Source: Uliginosibacterium flavum (GTDB taxonomy: Bacteria > Pseudomonadota > Gammaproteobacteria > Burkholderiales > Rhodocyclaceae). From it: a stretch of 64,000 nucleotides of DNA. The stretch is from contig NZ_JBEWZI010000007.1 of the NCBI RefSeq assembly GCF_040566545.1, positions 140,043 to 204,042 on the forward strand, given 5' to 3'. The notes under the pieces are model-generated. The model saw only the letters and a list, made by a program, of their open reading frames with translations. It ran no database searches and was not told the origin of the DNA. Position numbers and translations under genes: made by a program. Shown one piece after another: positions 44,974 to 54,176 of this stretch; the first letter of the stretch is position 1; every line of letters begins with the position of its first letter.

Positions 44974-46611
44974 ATGTCATCCCCCTTCTGCCTGCGCCCG
45001 CTGCTATTCGTTCTCGGCTGTGCCACCGCCTTAAGCGGCGCGGGCATTGCCTGTGCAGATACCCCTCCTGCAAAGGCCGAGCCGGCGCCGGTCTCCAAGC
45101 CACGTCCGCCGCTGTCCAGCCCTCAGCTCCTGCTGCAACTGATGGTCAGCGAAATTGCCTATGCGCGTGGCGACCTGGAAACAGCGCTGGCCGGCTACGG
45201 CGATCTGGCCAAACGCTCGGACGATCCGCGCATCAGCCAGCGCGCCAATGAGATCGCCACCACCAGCATCCTGCTCAACGCCTCCGGCAAACCGGCTGAA
45301 GCCGAAGCGGCGATCAAGGCGGCACTGGCACGTCAGGAAGCCACGCGTGGCACGCTGCTGCTGCAATTGCCGGGCATCTTTGCGCGCAGCACGGATAAAG
45401 TTGCCACCGCCCGGATCATCGAACGCCTGAGCACGCCCTACCTGAGCCTGCCCGAAGCTCACCTCGCCCGTGCCCAGGCCGAACTGGATGCCGGCAATGC
45501 CGCCGCCGCCCACGCCGCAGCGGGCGAAGCACTACGCCTCAAGCCCGACCTGGAACGCGCCGCCTTGCTGCAGGCACAGAGTGCGCCACCCGATCAGCTA
45601 AAAACCAGCATGGAGGCGCTCGGAGCCTTCGGCCAACGCCATCCACAAGCCCTCGACGCGCGCCTGAATTACGCCCGCTGGCTGGCCGTTGAGAAACGCA
45701 GCAAGGAATCCACCGAGCAATATCAGAAAATGCTCAGCGAGTTCCCGGACAACGATGCCCTGGCTTTCGCCATCGTCGGCATTGCGGCGCAGGCCGAAGA
45801 TCTGGCGACCGCCGAACGCCTGCTGACGCGGCTGGTACAGCGCGGCTGGGGCGAAGTCGAACGCCTGCGCCTGCTGCTGGGCGAAGTACAAACCGAACGC
45901 GGTCGCCGTGATGAAGCATTGCAGACCTTCGAAAACGTGCGCCCCGGCGCGCATTTCGTGAATGCACAGGTAGCCAAAGCACGCCTGCTCGCCGCCCAGG
46001 GAAAGACCGACGAGGCCGTACAAAGCCTGCACGAAGCAGGGGCGCGTAGCGCCGAGTCGCTTACCGCGCTGCAGTCTGCCGAAGCTCAGTTATTGCGCCA
46101 GCTTGGCAAGCAGGAAGCCGCCAGCAAGGTGTTACAAGCCCTGCTGGCCCGTGAACCGGACAACATTGAGGCGCTCTATGACGCCGCCTTGCTGGCAGAG
46201 CAAATGGGGCAACCGGCGCAAATGGAACAAGGCTTGCGCCGCGTCATCGTGCTCAAACCCGACCATGCTCACGCCCTCAATGCGCTGGGTTATTCCTTCG
46301 CGGATCGCAATATCCAGCTGGACGAAGCCGAGCAGCTGCTGAGCAAGGCAATCAAACTGGCACCGGATGACGCCGCCATTCTCGACAGCGTCGGCTGGCT
46401 GCATTTTCGCCAGGGCAAGCTGGCAGAATCGCTCGCAACCCTGCAACGCGCCTATGCCAAATTCCCTGACGCAGAGGTGGCCGGCCATCTGGTCGAAGTC
46501 CTGTGGGCCAGCGGAGAGCAAGATGCCGCGCGCAAGCTGATGAATGAAGCCCTCAAGACCAGCCCGGCCAGCGTGCCACTCAAAGCCCTGTCGGCCCGCC
46601 TCGGCCTGTGA
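44974..46611 (+). CDS. Exported TPR-repeat protein
   Basis: 545 residues. An N-terminal signal peptide (RPLLFVLGCATALSGAGIACA) is followed by a Pro-rich stretch and many TPR units, for example AIAGYGDLAKR-like helices, DNIEALYDAALLAEQMGQPAQMEQGLRRVIVLKPDHAHALNALGYSFAD and DDAAILDSVGWLHFRQGKLAESLATL. It probably acts in the periplasm or outer membrane as a protein-binding scaffold. It is often found directly before lolB in betaproteobacteria. Its stop overlaps the lolB start. Confidence 0.85.
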   Translation: MSSPFCLRPLLFVLGCATALSGAGIACADTPPAKAEPAPVSKPRPPLSSPQLLLQLMVSEIAYARGDLETALAGYGDLAKRSDDPRISQRANEIATTSILLNASGKPAEAEAAIKAALARQEATRGTLLLQLPGIFARSTDKVATARIIERLSTPYLSLPEAHLARAQAELDAGNAAAAHAAAGEALRLKPDLERAALLQAQSAPPDQLKTSMEALGAFGQRHPQALDARLNYARWLAVEKRSKESTEQYQKMLSEFPDNDALAFAIVGIAAQAEDLATAERLLTRLVQRGWGEVERLRLLLGEVQTERGRRDEALQTFENVRPGAHFVNAQVAKARLLAAQGKTDEAVQSLHEAGARSAESLTALQSAEAQLLRQLGKQEAASKVLQALLAREPDNIEALYDAALLAEQMGQPAQMEQGLRRVIVLKPDHAHALNALGYSFADRNIQLDEAEQLLSKAIKLAPDDAAILDSVGWLHFRQGKLAESLATLQRAYAKFPDAEVAGHLVEVLWASGEQDAARKLMNEALKTSPASVPLKALSARLGL

Positions 46612-47201
46612 CACAAGGATTGATTTTGAAGTCTTTTTACCGCATCTTTAGCACGGCCCTGCTCTGCGTATTGCTAGCCGCTTGCAGCCCGCAAGCGGCC
46701 AAGCAGGATCTGCCCGCACGTCCGCAGCGCGAAAGCATCCAGCGCTTCTCTCTTGAAGCCCGCATCGCCATCCGCCAGCCCGGCAGCTCCAATACCATCC
46801 GCATGAACTGGGAGCACGCCCACAACACCGATCTGATCGGCTTTGCCGGCCCACTCGGCAATCAGCTCGCCGAACTTCAGCGCGACAGCCTGGGGGCGCG
46901 CTGGATCAGTGCCGATGGCGAACGTCAGGAAGCTCGCGATGCCGATCAGCTACTTGCACGCCTGACCGACACCCCGCTGCCGCTGGACAGCCTGGCCCTG
47001 TGGGCGCTGGGCCGTGTCAGTGATCGGGCGGAGAACGTGCAGCGTGATCCCGACAATCGCCTGCTCCTCGCCACCGACATGGGCTGGACGCTGCGGATCA
47101 GTCGTTACGAGAACGACACCCCGAACGCACTGCCCGCCATGCTGGAAATCGAGCACGACACGTTACGCATTCGCCTCGCGATTGAAGCCTGGCAGCTATG
47201 A
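46608..47201 (+). CDS. lolB: Outer-membrane lipoprotein LolB
   Basis: 197 residues. A signal peptide ends in the lipobox LLAAC, with Cys at residue 26. RFSLEARIAIRQPGSS and MNWEHAHNTDLIGFAGPLGNQLAEL follow the LolB fold. It accepts lipoproteins from LolA and inserts them into the outer membrane. The GTG start overlaps the TPR stop; an alternative TTG at 46620 has AAGGA upstream. It is coupled to ispE (ATGA). Confidence 0.9.
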   Translation: MTQGLILKSFYRIFSTALLCVLLAACSPQAAKQDLPARPQRESIQRFSLEARIAIRQPGSSNTIRMNWEHAHNTDLIGFAGPLGNQLAELQRDSLGARWISADGERQEARDADQLLARLTDTPLPLDSLALWALGRVSDRAENVQRDPDNRLLLATDMGWTLRISRYENDTPNALPAMLEIEHDTLRIRLAIEAWQL

Positions 47202-48064
47202 GTAGCGAATTCCTGCTGTGCCCGGCCCCGGCCAAGATCAACCTGTTCCTGCATGTCACAGGACGGCGCGCCGATGGCTACCATCTGCTGCAGACGGCGT
47301 TTCGCATGCTGGATCACGGCGACACCCTCGGTTTTCGCGTCCGCGGCGATGGCGCAATCCAGCGCCTGAGCGAAGTGCCGGGCGTGCCAGCCGAATCCGA
47401 TCTGATCGTGCGCGCTGCGCGCCTGCTGCAAAGCAAGACACACTGCCGTCTGGGCGTTGACCTGCAAGTCGACAAGCACCTGCCCATGGGCGGCGGTCTG
47501 GGCGGCGGCAGCTCGGATGCGGCCACCACCCTGCTCGCCCTGAATCATTTATGGGCGCTGGATGTGCCGCGTCAAAAACTGCAATCCTGGGCCCTGGAAC
47601 TGGGCGCTGACGTCCCTTTCTTCGTCTATGGACGCACCGCACTGGCCGAAGGCGTAGGCGAAGAACTTCAGCCGCTGGGCCTGTTGCCAAGCTGGTATGT
47701 CGTCATCGAACCACCCGTCAGCGTACCGACCGTAGAAATTTTTTCCGCAAAGGAATTGACTCGCGACACCGAAGCCCTCAGAATTGCGGGCTTCGCAGTT
47801 ACCGAAACGGAACAACGCCTGCTGCAAGGGCGTAATGATCTGGAGCCGGTAGCCTGTAGTCGCTACCCTGTGATTCAGAAGGCGCTAGACGCCCTGGAAC
47901 CCTTCGGTAGCCCTCGCATGAGTGGTTCGGGAGCCTGTGTGTTCCTGCCGTGTGAGCGCCAGGCAGCTGCGGAAACAGTGGTGAAAATCCTGCAGACCGA
48001 ATGGAAGGTCTGGTGCGCTCCGGCGCTGGATACACACCCACTGCTGGCTTGGGCCAGAGATTGA
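47198..48064 (+). CDS. ispE: 4-diphosphocytidyl-2-C-methyl-D-erythritol kinase
   Basis: 288 residues, GHMP kinase. CPAPAKINLFLHVTGRRADGYHLLQT at the N-terminus, the ATP loop PMGGGLGGGSSDAA and the C-terminal MSGSGACVFL are present. It phosphorylates CDP-methylerythritol in the MEP isoprenoid pathway. Overlaps lolB by four bases. Confidence 0.96.
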   Translation: MSSEFLLCPAPAKINLFLHVTGRRADGYHLLQTAFRMLDHGDTLGFRVRGDGAIQRLSEVPGVPAESDLIVRAARLLQSKTHCRLGVDLQVDKHLPMGGGLGGGSSDAATTLLALNHLWALDVPRQKLQSWALELGADVPFFVYGRTALAEGVGEELQPLGLLPSWYVVIEPPVSVPTVEIFSAKELTRDTEALRIAGFAVTETEQRLLQGRNDLEPVACSRYPVIQKALDALEPFGSPRMSGSGACVFLPCERQAAAETVVKILQTEWKVWCAPALDTHPLLAWARD

Positions 48065-48122
48065 AAGAATTTTTGTCAGGCGGACTACAGCGTTGGAGTC
48101 CGCAGGACGATAGAAGGTTTGT

Positions 48123-48196
48123 TGGGGAGTCGCCAAGTTGGTCAAGGCACCGGATTTTGATTCCGGTATTCGAAGGTTCGAATCCTTCTTCCCCAG
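48123..48196 (+). tRNA. tRNA-Gln (anticodon TTG)
   Basis: Cloverleaf: acceptor TGGGGAG / TTCCCCA, anticodon arm CCGGA-TTTTGAT-TCCGG with TTG at the centre, and T arm GAAGG-TTCGAAT-CCTTC. The discriminator is G. CCA is not encoded. It lies between ispE and prs, as in many betaproteobacteria. Confidence 0.95.
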
Positions 48197-48277
48197 CCCT
48201 ACATGTTCGGGCAGGTCACAGCCGAGGCTGTCGGCCTGCCCGAATCGTTTCTGCCAACGCAATCTCACGAGGTGGTC

Positions 48278-49234
48278 ATGGCTTACCGCAGCCTGATGGT
48301 CTTCACTGGCAACGCCAACCCCAAGCTGGCCGCCGATGTTGTCAAACGCCTGGGCATCGCAGTCGGATCGGCCACCGTTGGCCGCTTCTCCGATGGCGAA
48401 GTGAATGTCGAACTGCTTGAAAATGTCCGGGGTAAAGACGTTTTCGTGCTGCAACCGACCTCCACCCCGACCAACGACAATCTGATGGAACTGATCATCA
48501 TGGTCGACGCACTCAAACGCGCCTCGGCCGGCCGGATCACTGCCGCCATCCCCTATCTGGGCTATGCCCGTCAGGATCGCCGCCCGCGTTCAGCGCGCGT
48601 GCCAATCACGGCCAAGGTCGTTGCCAACATGCTGCAGGCCGTGGGCGTGCAACGCGTGCTGACGGTTGATCTGCACGCCGACCAGATCCAAGGCTTCTTC
48701 GATATCCCGGTCGACAACATCTACGCTACGCCCTTGATGCTCTCGCATCTGCGCAAGGCCGAGCAAGGCGGCAACCTGATGGTGGTTTCGCCAGACGTTG
48801 GCGGCGTGGTACGTGCCCGTGCGGTTGCCAAGCAACTCGAAACCGAGCTGGCCATCATCGACAAGCGTCGTCCGAAAGCCAATGTCTCGGAAGTCATGAA
48901 CATCATCGGCGACGTGGAAGGCCGTACCTGCGTGATCGTCGATGACATCGTCGATACCGCCGGCACCCTGTGCAAGGCCGCCCAGGCGCTCAAGGAACAT
49001 GGCGCCAAGCGTGTAGTGTCCTACATCACCCACGCGGTGTTGTCCGGCGCTGCAATCGCGCGCATCCAGGAATCCGAACTGGACGAGCTGGTGGTCACCG
49101 ACACCATCGCCCTGCGCGACGAAGCGAAAGCCTGTTCCAAGATCAAGCAAGTCGGCATCGGCTCCCTGTTGGCCGACACCATGCTGCGCATCAGCAACGA
49201 AGAGTCCGTCTCCTCGCTGTTCATGGACGAATAA
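48278..49234 (+). CDS. prs: Ribose-phosphate pyrophosphokinase
   Basis: 318 residues. FTGNANPKLAADVVKRLG, the catalytic flexible loop YLGYARQDRRPRSARVPITAK and the PRPP-binding VIVDDIVDTAGT are all present. It makes PRPP for nucleotides, His and Trp. The start at 48278 (MAYRSLMVF) has GAGG upstream; the frame is open back to 48203, without support. It follows the tRNA. Confidence 0.96.
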   Translation: MAYRSLMVFTGNANPKLAADVVKRLGIAVGSATVGRFSDGEVNVELLENVRGKDVFVLQPTSTPTNDNLMELIIMVDALKRASAGRITAAIPYLGYARQDRRPRSARVPITAKVVANMLQAVGVQRVLTVDLHADQIQGFFDIPVDNIYATPLMLSHLRKAEQGGNLMVVSPDVGGVVRARAVAKQLETELAIIDKRRPKANVSEVMNIIGDVEGRTCVIVDDIVDTAGTLCKAAQALKEHGAKRVVSYITHAVLSGAAIARIQESELDELVVTDTIALRDEAKACSKIKQVGIGSLLADTMLRISNEESVSSLFMDE

Positions 49235-49328
49235 ATTTCGTATTTTTTGAGGCGGAGCCATTTCGGTACCGCTTTTTGTGTCGGTGAAAGCCTGGTCGCG
49301 GGCAGCCACCTTAATCTGGAGAAGTAAA

Positions 49329-49940
49329 ATGGAATTCAATCTCAAAGCAGCCAAGCGGGACGTTACAGGTACGGGTGCGAGCCGCCGCCTGCGTCACGCT
49401 GGTACAACCCCTGGCATCATCTACGGCGGCGATGCGCCTGTCGTGCAGATCTCGCTGGATCACAACGATCTGTTCCACGCCCTGCGCAAGGAAGCCTTTC
49501 ACAGCTCCATGCTGACCATCGAAGTCGACGGCGTTGCTCAAACCGCCGTCCTGCGCGATGTGCAATGGCATCCCTTCCGCCAGATCGTGCTGCACGTTGA
49601 TTTCCAGCGTGTTGATGCCACCCACGCCACCCACATCAAGGTGCCGGTGCACTTCCTGAACCACGACGCATGTCCGGGCGTGAAGCTCAACGGCGGCGTG
49701 TTCTCGCATGTCATCAACGAACTCGACCTGAAGGGTCTGCCGGGCAAGCTGCCGGCCTTCCTCGAAATCGACATGAAGAGCATGAACGTGGGCGATGTGA
49801 TTCACCTGTCCGACATCAAGCTGCCTGAAGGCGTCGAGCTGGCTCACGCCACCGAAGGCTCCAAGGTCATCGCTTCCATCGCAGCTCCGCGCGGCGGCGC
49901 TGCCGAGCCCGAAGCCGACGAAGGCGAAGCCAAGGCCTGA
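49329..49940 (+). CDS. rplY: 50S ribosomal protein L25 (Ctc form)
   Basis: 203 residues. The N-terminal L25 domain (LKAAKRDVTGTGASRRLRHAGTTPGIIYGG) binds 5S rRNA. The C-terminal TL5/Ctc domain (VPVHFLNHDACPGVKLNGGVFSHVINEL) and a short acidic tail (EPEADEGEAKA) follow. The GGAGAAG ribosome-binding site fixes the ATG at 49329. The stop overlaps the pth start (TGATG). Confidence 0.96.
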   Translation: MEFNLKAAKRDVTGTGASRRLRHAGTTPGIIYGGDAPVVQISLDHNDLFHALRKEAFHSSMLTIEVDGVAQTAVLRDVQWHPFRQIVLHVDFQRVDATHATHIKVPVHFLNHDACPGVKLNGGVFSHVINELDLKGLPGKLPAFLEIDMKSMNVGDVIHLSDIKLPEGVELAHATEGSKVIASIAAPRGGAAEPEADEGEAKA

Positions 49941-50533
49941 TGACTCAGTCAGCTCCCAAGCTGATTGTCGGCCTCGGTAACCCCGGGGCCGAATACACCG
50001 AAACCCGGCACAACGCCGGGTTTTGGTTTTGTGAGCGCCTGGCGCAGGACTTGGGCGCCCGCCTCAATCATGAAAGCCGCTTTCACGGTTTCGTGGGCAA
50101 AGCCGGTGACACCTGGCTACTGTTGCCACAGACTTTCATGAACCGCTCGGGTCAGTCGGTACTGGCTCTGGCCCACTTTTATCGTATCCTGCCCAACGAA
50201 ATCCTCGTCGTGCACGATGAACTGGACATCCCCCCTGGCCAGCTGCGCCTGAAATACGGCGGCGGTCTGGGCGGCCACAATGGCCTGAAAGACATTTCCT
50301 CGCGACTCTCAACACAAGACTACTGGCGCCTGCGCATCGGCATCGGTCATCCCGGCGACAAGAATGAAGTGGCAAACTTCGTACTGAACCGCCCACGCCG
50401 CGAAGAGCAAACTGAAATCGACACGGCCATCGACCGGGCGCTCAGCGCCTGGCCGAAAATTGCCAAGGGCGACTGGAACGCCGCCACCCAACACATCAAC
50501 GCGCGCCCTGCGGCGCCCAAGGAAAAAGCATGA
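49940..50533 (+). CDS. pth: Peptidyl-tRNA hydrolase
   Basis: 197 residues. LIVGLGNPGAEYTETRHNAGFWF holds the catalytic His. MNRSG, VVHDELDIPPGQLRLKYGGGLGGHNGLKDI and RLRIGIGHPG match the family. It recycles peptidyl-tRNA in the cytosol. Coupled to rplY before and ychF after (overlap of four bases). Confidence 0.97.
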   Translation: MTQSAPKLIVGLGNPGAEYTETRHNAGFWFCERLAQDLGARLNHESRFHGFVGKAGDTWLLLPQTFMNRSGQSVLALAHFYRILPNEILVVHDELDIPPGQLRLKYGGGLGGHNGLKDISSRLSTQDYWRLRIGIGHPGDKNEVANFVLNRPRREEQTEIDTAIDRALSAWPKIAKGDWNAATQHINARPAAPKEKA

Positions 50534-51621
50534 GTCTCAAATGCGGCATCGTCGGTCTGCCCAACGTCGGCAAATCCACCCTCTTCAACGCGCTGACCAA
50601 GGCCGGCATTGAGGCAGCAAACTATCCTTTCTGCACCATCGAGCCGAACGTCGGCATCGTTGAAGTACCGGATGCGCGCATGGCTCAGCTCGCCGAGATC
50701 GTCAAGCCGCAGCGCATGCAGCCGGCCATCGTCGAATTCGTCGACATCGCCGGGCTGGTCGCCGGCGCGTCCAAGGGTGAAGGTCTGGGCAACCAGTTCC
50801 TCGCCAACATCCGCGAAACCGACGCCATCGTGAACGTGGTGCGCTGCTTCGAAGATGAAAATGTGATTCACGTCTCCGGCCGCGTTGATCCGCTCGCCGA
50901 CATCGAAACCATCCTCACCGAACTCGCCCTGGCCGACATGACTGCCGTCGAGAAAGCCATTCAGCGCGAGAACAAGAAGGCCCGCTCTGGCGACAAGGAT
51001 GCGCAAAAGCTCGTCGCCCTGCTCGAAGCCATGCTGCCACACCTGAACGAAGGCCAGCCGGCACGAACCTTCAAGCTCACCGAAGAAGATCTGGTCCAGC
51101 TCAAGCCGCTGTGCCTGATGACCCTGAAGCCCGCGATGTACGTCGGTAACGTCAAGGAAGACGGTTTCGAAAACAATCCGCACCTTGATCGTCTGCGCGA
51201 ACACGCCGCCAAGGAAGGCGCGCCGGTCGTCGCCCTGTGCGCCCAGATCGAAGCCGAACTGGCCGATCTGGATGACGAAGACAAGCTGGCTTTCCTCGCC
51301 GACATCGGCTTGAGCGAACCGGGCCTGAACCGCCTGATCCGCGCTGGCTACGACCTGCTCGGCCTGCAAACCTACTTCACAGCCGGTGTGAAGGAAGTGC
51401 GCGCCTGGACGATCCACAAGGGCGACACTGCACCGCAAGCGGCCGGCGTGATCCACACCGATTTCGAAAAGGGCTTCATCCGCGCCCAGACCATCGCCTT
51501 CGAAGATTTCATCCAGTTCAAGGGTGAGCAAGGCGCCAAGGAAGCCGGCAAGATGCGCTCCGAAGGCAAGGAATACGTCGTAAAAGATGGCGACGTACTG
51601 AACTTCCTGTTCAACGTCTAA
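50530..51621 (+). CDS. ychF: Redox-regulated ATPase/GTPase YchF
   Basis: 363 residues. The P-loop is GLPNVGKSTLFNALT, then CTIEPNVGIVEVPD, and the NKxD position reads TLKPAMYVGNV-like, which explains the family's preference for ATP. The C-terminal TGS domain is LQTYFTAGVKEVRAWTIHKGDTAPQAAGVIHTDF. Obg-family, ribosome-associated. It is the last gene of the core run; a terminator follows at 51669-51706. Confidence 0.96.
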   Translation: MSLKCGIVGLPNVGKSTLFNALTKAGIEAANYPFCTIEPNVGIVEVPDARMAQLAEIVKPQRMQPAIVEFVDIAGLVAGASKGEGLGNQFLANIRETDAIVNVVRCFEDENVIHVSGRVDPLADIETILTELALADMTAVEKAIQRENKKARSGDKDAQKLVALLEAMLPHLNEGQPARTFKLTEEDLVQLKPLCLMTLKPAMYVGNVKEDGFENNPHLDRLREHAAKEGAPVVALCAQIEAELADLDDEDKLAFLADIGLSEPGLNRLIRAGYDLLGLQTYFTAGVKEVRAWTIHKGDTAPQAAGVIHTDFEKGFIRAQTIAFEDFIQFKGEQGAKEAGKMRSEGKEYVVKDGDVLNFLFNV

Positions 51622-51668
51622 ATCAGAATATGCAATATCACGCAATACCGTGAAACTTTGCGAAACCC

Positions 51669-51706
51669 AAAAAAGCCCTCCAAACGTAGAATTGGCGGGC
51701 TTTTTT
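51669..51706 (+). terminator. Intrinsic terminator after ychF
   Basis: AAAAAAGCCCTCCAA faces TTGGCGGGCTTTTTT with one mismatch. It is symmetrical enough to work in both directions and marks the end of the core before the prophage. Confidence 0.85.
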
Positions 51707-51760
51707 GTGCCCTTTGATCACTTATGAAACATCAGGAAATTTCGAGTGCTTTCACAGAAG

Positions 51761-51815
51761 AAGCGGGTACAAAAGCGGGTATGCCACTTTTTAAGTCCGC
51801 TAGATGAGCGGGTAC
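51761..51815 (+). promoter_or_regulatory. Three GCGGGTA iterons before the integrase, possible arm-type or att region
   Basis: AAGCGGGTAC (51761-51770), AAGCGGGTAT (51773-51782) and GAGCGGGTAC (51806-51815) are direct repeats just upstream of int. Such repeats are typical of integrase arm-binding or directionality-factor sites next to the attachment core. The core itself could not be paired with a second copy in this window. Confidence 0.45.
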
Positions 51816-51844
51816 AATGAACACCCCTTCTTCTGAGGTGTGCC

Positions 51845-53032
51845 ATGCTGACCGACGCCCATTGCCGCAATGCCAAGCCCCGCGAAAAGCTATACCGACT
51901 TAAGGACTTCAATGGCCTCTACTTGGAGGTCAAGCCATCCGGCACCAAAGCTTGGCGATATCGGTACAAGCTGAACAACAAAGAATCCATGTTCGCGCTA
52001 GGCAACTATCCAGACATGGGGCTGGCTGAAGCACGCGAGCAGTGTGATGGAGTCCGAAAACAGGTCAAACAGGGCATCCACCCCGTTGTTCACCGCCAGC
52101 AGGAAAAGGCCCGCCTCATCAAGGAAGCTGCTTGCACTTTTGAAGTCGTCGCGAAGGAATGGCTGGCTCTCAAAAGCTGGGAGGCTGTAACCAAAGCTCG
52201 CCGGCTGAACATGCTTGAACGGGTTGTTTTCCCAACCATTGGCAGCCTGCCAGTCCGACAAATCTCTTCGCCAACGATCCTCAGCCTTCTCCTTAATAGC
52301 TCGAAAGAAAACGGTGTAACTGTCGCAGCCGAGGCCAAGCGCACCATGTTTGGCATCTTTGAGCTTGCCTGCGAAACCTTCAGGGCCGACGCCAATCCTG
52401 TGCATCAATGGCGTGAAGCTCTACCCAAGAACAAAACGCAGCACAAACGGGCGTTGAATACCGAGGAAATCGGCAAACTGCTGACGGACTTCGCAGGGCA
52501 CGGAGGAAACTTCCAAACAATCTATGCCTTTCGGCTGATGTGGCTGACGCTGACGCGTCCCAATGAAGCGGTCTGCGCGGAATGGTCAGAGCTCGATCTT
52601 GAATCCGGCGTTTGGAAAATTCAGGCTTGTCGGATGAAAAACAGGCGGGAACACACGGTTCCACTCCCGCGCCAAGCCATCGATCTGCTCAAGGCGCTTC
52701 ACCCCATTACCAGCCATACAAAGCATGTCTTTCCGAGCCGTGATGATCGGAGCAAGCCTATGGCGGACGCAACTATTCGCCAGGCACTAAAAAAACTGGG
52801 GTGGGCAACCAAATACAGCCCTCATGGAACCCGGACAACAGGATCCACTAGGCTGAACGAGTTGGGGTATCGCGGTGACGTAATTGAAGCTCAGCTCGCG
52901 CACACTGAACCCAATTCAGTGCGGCGAAGTTACAACCATGCGACGTACTTCGACGAGCGACGTGAAATGATGCAAAGGTGGGCTGACTTATTAGACATGC
53001 TCGTAGAAAAAACACTCAAACAACGAGCATGA
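51845..53032 (+). CDS. Tyrosine-type site-specific integrase
   Basis: 395 residues. The N-terminal DUF4102 arm-binding part (LTDAHCRNAKPREKLYRLKDFNGLYLEVKPSG) and a core-binding domain precede the catalytic domain. Arg238 is in LTLTRPNEA, His327 and Arg330 in SPHGTR, a second His in QLAHTE, and Tyr363 in RRSYNHATYF. It is of P4-like type. It integrates the phage; the gene lies at the left edge, next to the presumed att site. Confidence 0.94.
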   Translation: MLTDAHCRNAKPREKLYRLKDFNGLYLEVKPSGTKAWRYRYKLNNKESMFALGNYPDMGLAEAREQCDGVRKQVKQGIHPVVHRQQEKARLIKEAACTFEVVAKEWLALKSWEAVTKARRLNMLERVVFPTIGSLPVRQISSPTILSLLLNSSKENGVTVAAEAKRTMFGIFELACETFRADANPVHQWREALPKNKTQHKRALNTEEIGKLLTDFAGHGGNFQTIYAFRLMWLTLTRPNEAVCAEWSELDLESGVWKIQACRMKNRREHTVPLPRQAIDLLKALHPITSHTKHVFPSRDDRSKPMADATIRQALKKLGWATKYSPHGTRTTGSTRLNELGYRGDVIEAQLAHTEPNSVRRSYNHATYFDERREMMQRWADLLDMLVEKTLKQRA

Positions 53033-53049
53033 CAATGAGCTTTGTTCGA

Positions 53050-53634
53050 CTATTTTGAAAATATCTTGGCTATTAGCTTTTCTCGGGCCTTTTCAAGCTC
53101 TTTGAACTGTTCATCTCTTTCCAGTATGGCAAACCATTTTCTTGTCATAGCCTCCGGCGACAGTAGTTTCGAAATATCATCTGTGACCATCAGGTCGTCA
53201 TCGGTTATTTCTGAATATCGTTCGAAAAATTTATCCACTACAGCGACAACACGCTCCTGAATCACCTCTCCATCTTGCTCAAGAGCATTCCAATCAAGAC
53301 AGCCTGTTAATTCCTTCAGGATGGAAAAGCGTCTTGTCAGCACTTGCTGAGTAATTCCAGCAATTGCTGAAAATTCAAACTCAGGCTCCTTTGCAGGACT
53401 GGTAAAGCCCTCCTTCGGGAGCTCATCGCCGGTCGCAAGCCAGTAGGCATGCTCAGGCCAAATCAAAGCGACGGCCTCCACCATCTGTGCCGTTGCTCGC
53501 TGTCTCCGCGCCCACCAACTCTTCCACACGCTGACCTTGATCTTGGAAAGCTCTTCCAGTCTTTGGAAGCGGCCGTACTTGGGTAGCTTCGACTCAATCA
53601 GATCTTTCATCCGCGAATTGATGCTCGAAAACAC
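53050..53634 (-). CDS. Phage repressor-like helix-turn-helix protein
   Basis: 194 residues. The N-terminal third has a HTH-like stretch: GRFQRLEELSKIKVSVWKSWWARRQRATAQMVEAVALIWPEHAYWLATGDELP, typical of small phage regulators. The C-terminal part is helical and acidic with no known domain. The GTG at 53634 lies seven bases after a perfect AGGAGG, which decides the start over ATG at 53610 and a longer frame to 53751. It is divergent from the excisionase gene, with a palindromic operator between. Confidence 0.65.
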   Translation of the reverse strand: MFSSINSRMKDLIESKLPKYGRFQRLEELSKIKVSVWKSWWARRQRATAQMVEAVALIWPEHAYWLATGDELPKEGFTSPAKEPEFEFSAIAGITQQVLTRRFSILKELTGCLDWNALEQDGEVIQERVVAVVDKFFERYSEITDDDLMVTDDISKLLSPEAMTRKWFAILERDEQFKELEKAREKLIAKIFSK

Positions 53635-53686
53635 TTGACACCTCCTGAAACGGAGAACTATGCTCGCCACATCGATGACATAGTTC
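53635..53686 (+). promoter_or_regulatory. Divergent phage control region: sigma70-like promoter and palindromic operator
   Basis: TTGACA (53635-53640), 18 bases, then TATGCT (53659-53664) is a good promoter for the rightward phage genes. GAACTATG (53655-53662) and CATAGTTC (53679-53686) form a perfect 8-base inverted repeat with 16 bases between. The left half covers the -10 box. A repressor bound there would block rightward expression. Confidence 0.6.
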
Positions 53687-53708
53687 ACGATTGAATGGAG
53701 AAAAGGTA

Positions 53709-53942
53709 ATGGAAAGTAGTGTAGCTCACTCTGTTTTGGGAACACCAACAACCGTCGAAAGCTACGTGTCCGTGCTTTCCCGGCTTGGCATTAGTCGCCC
53801 AACACTATGGCGTTGGCTGAAAGATGAGACCCACAACTTCCCGCGCCCCGTTCGACTTGGCAAACGAAAGCTCGGCTTTGTTGCATCCGAGATCGACGGC
53901 TGGGTACTTGCTCGCGGGATGACGAACGAGGCTCAGAAATGA
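53709..53942 (+). CDS. AlpA/excisionase-type helix-turn-helix protein
   Basis: 77 residues. LSRLGISRPTLWRWLKDETHNFPRPVRLGKRKLGFVASEIDGWVLARG is the MerR-like winged HTH pattern of AlpA and phage excisionases. GGAG sits eight bases before the ATG at 53709. Probably a directionality factor for the integrase or an activator of rightward genes. The next gene overlaps by four bases. Confidence 0.8.
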   Translation: MESSVAHSVLGTPTTVESYVSVLSRLGISRPTLWRWLKDETHNFPRPVRLGKRKLGFVASEIDGWVLARGMTNEAQK

Positions 53943-54175
53943 AGGCTCGTCGGCAGCTCGTTCAACTCGATATGTTTCCGGAGGCACTGGCCCCCGGAAT
54001 GAACTTCTATGCACGAGCCCTGAGCGGCATTGCCAAAGACACCAACTCCACACCGGCGACCGGCAGCGCAACGCCCGCAGCGCGTGAGCGCGAGGACGAG
54101 GGCGCAGCCGGGTCGGCGCCTCTAGGTAAACCTATACGGATTTTGTTGTCAACGCCGGCAAAGGCAGGTTCGTGA
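53939..54175 (+). CDS. Small hypothetical phage protein
   Basis: 78 residues with no recognised domain. The C-terminal half is rich in Ala, Glu and Arg. ATGA overlap with the excisionase gene and one base to the rep start argue that it is real. Inoviruses often have an unnamed small gene here. Confidence 0.55.
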   Translation: MKARRQLVQLDMFPEALAPGMNFYARALSGIAKDTNSTPATGSATPAAREREDEGAAGSAPLGKPIRILLSTPAKAGS

Positions 54176-54176
54176 T

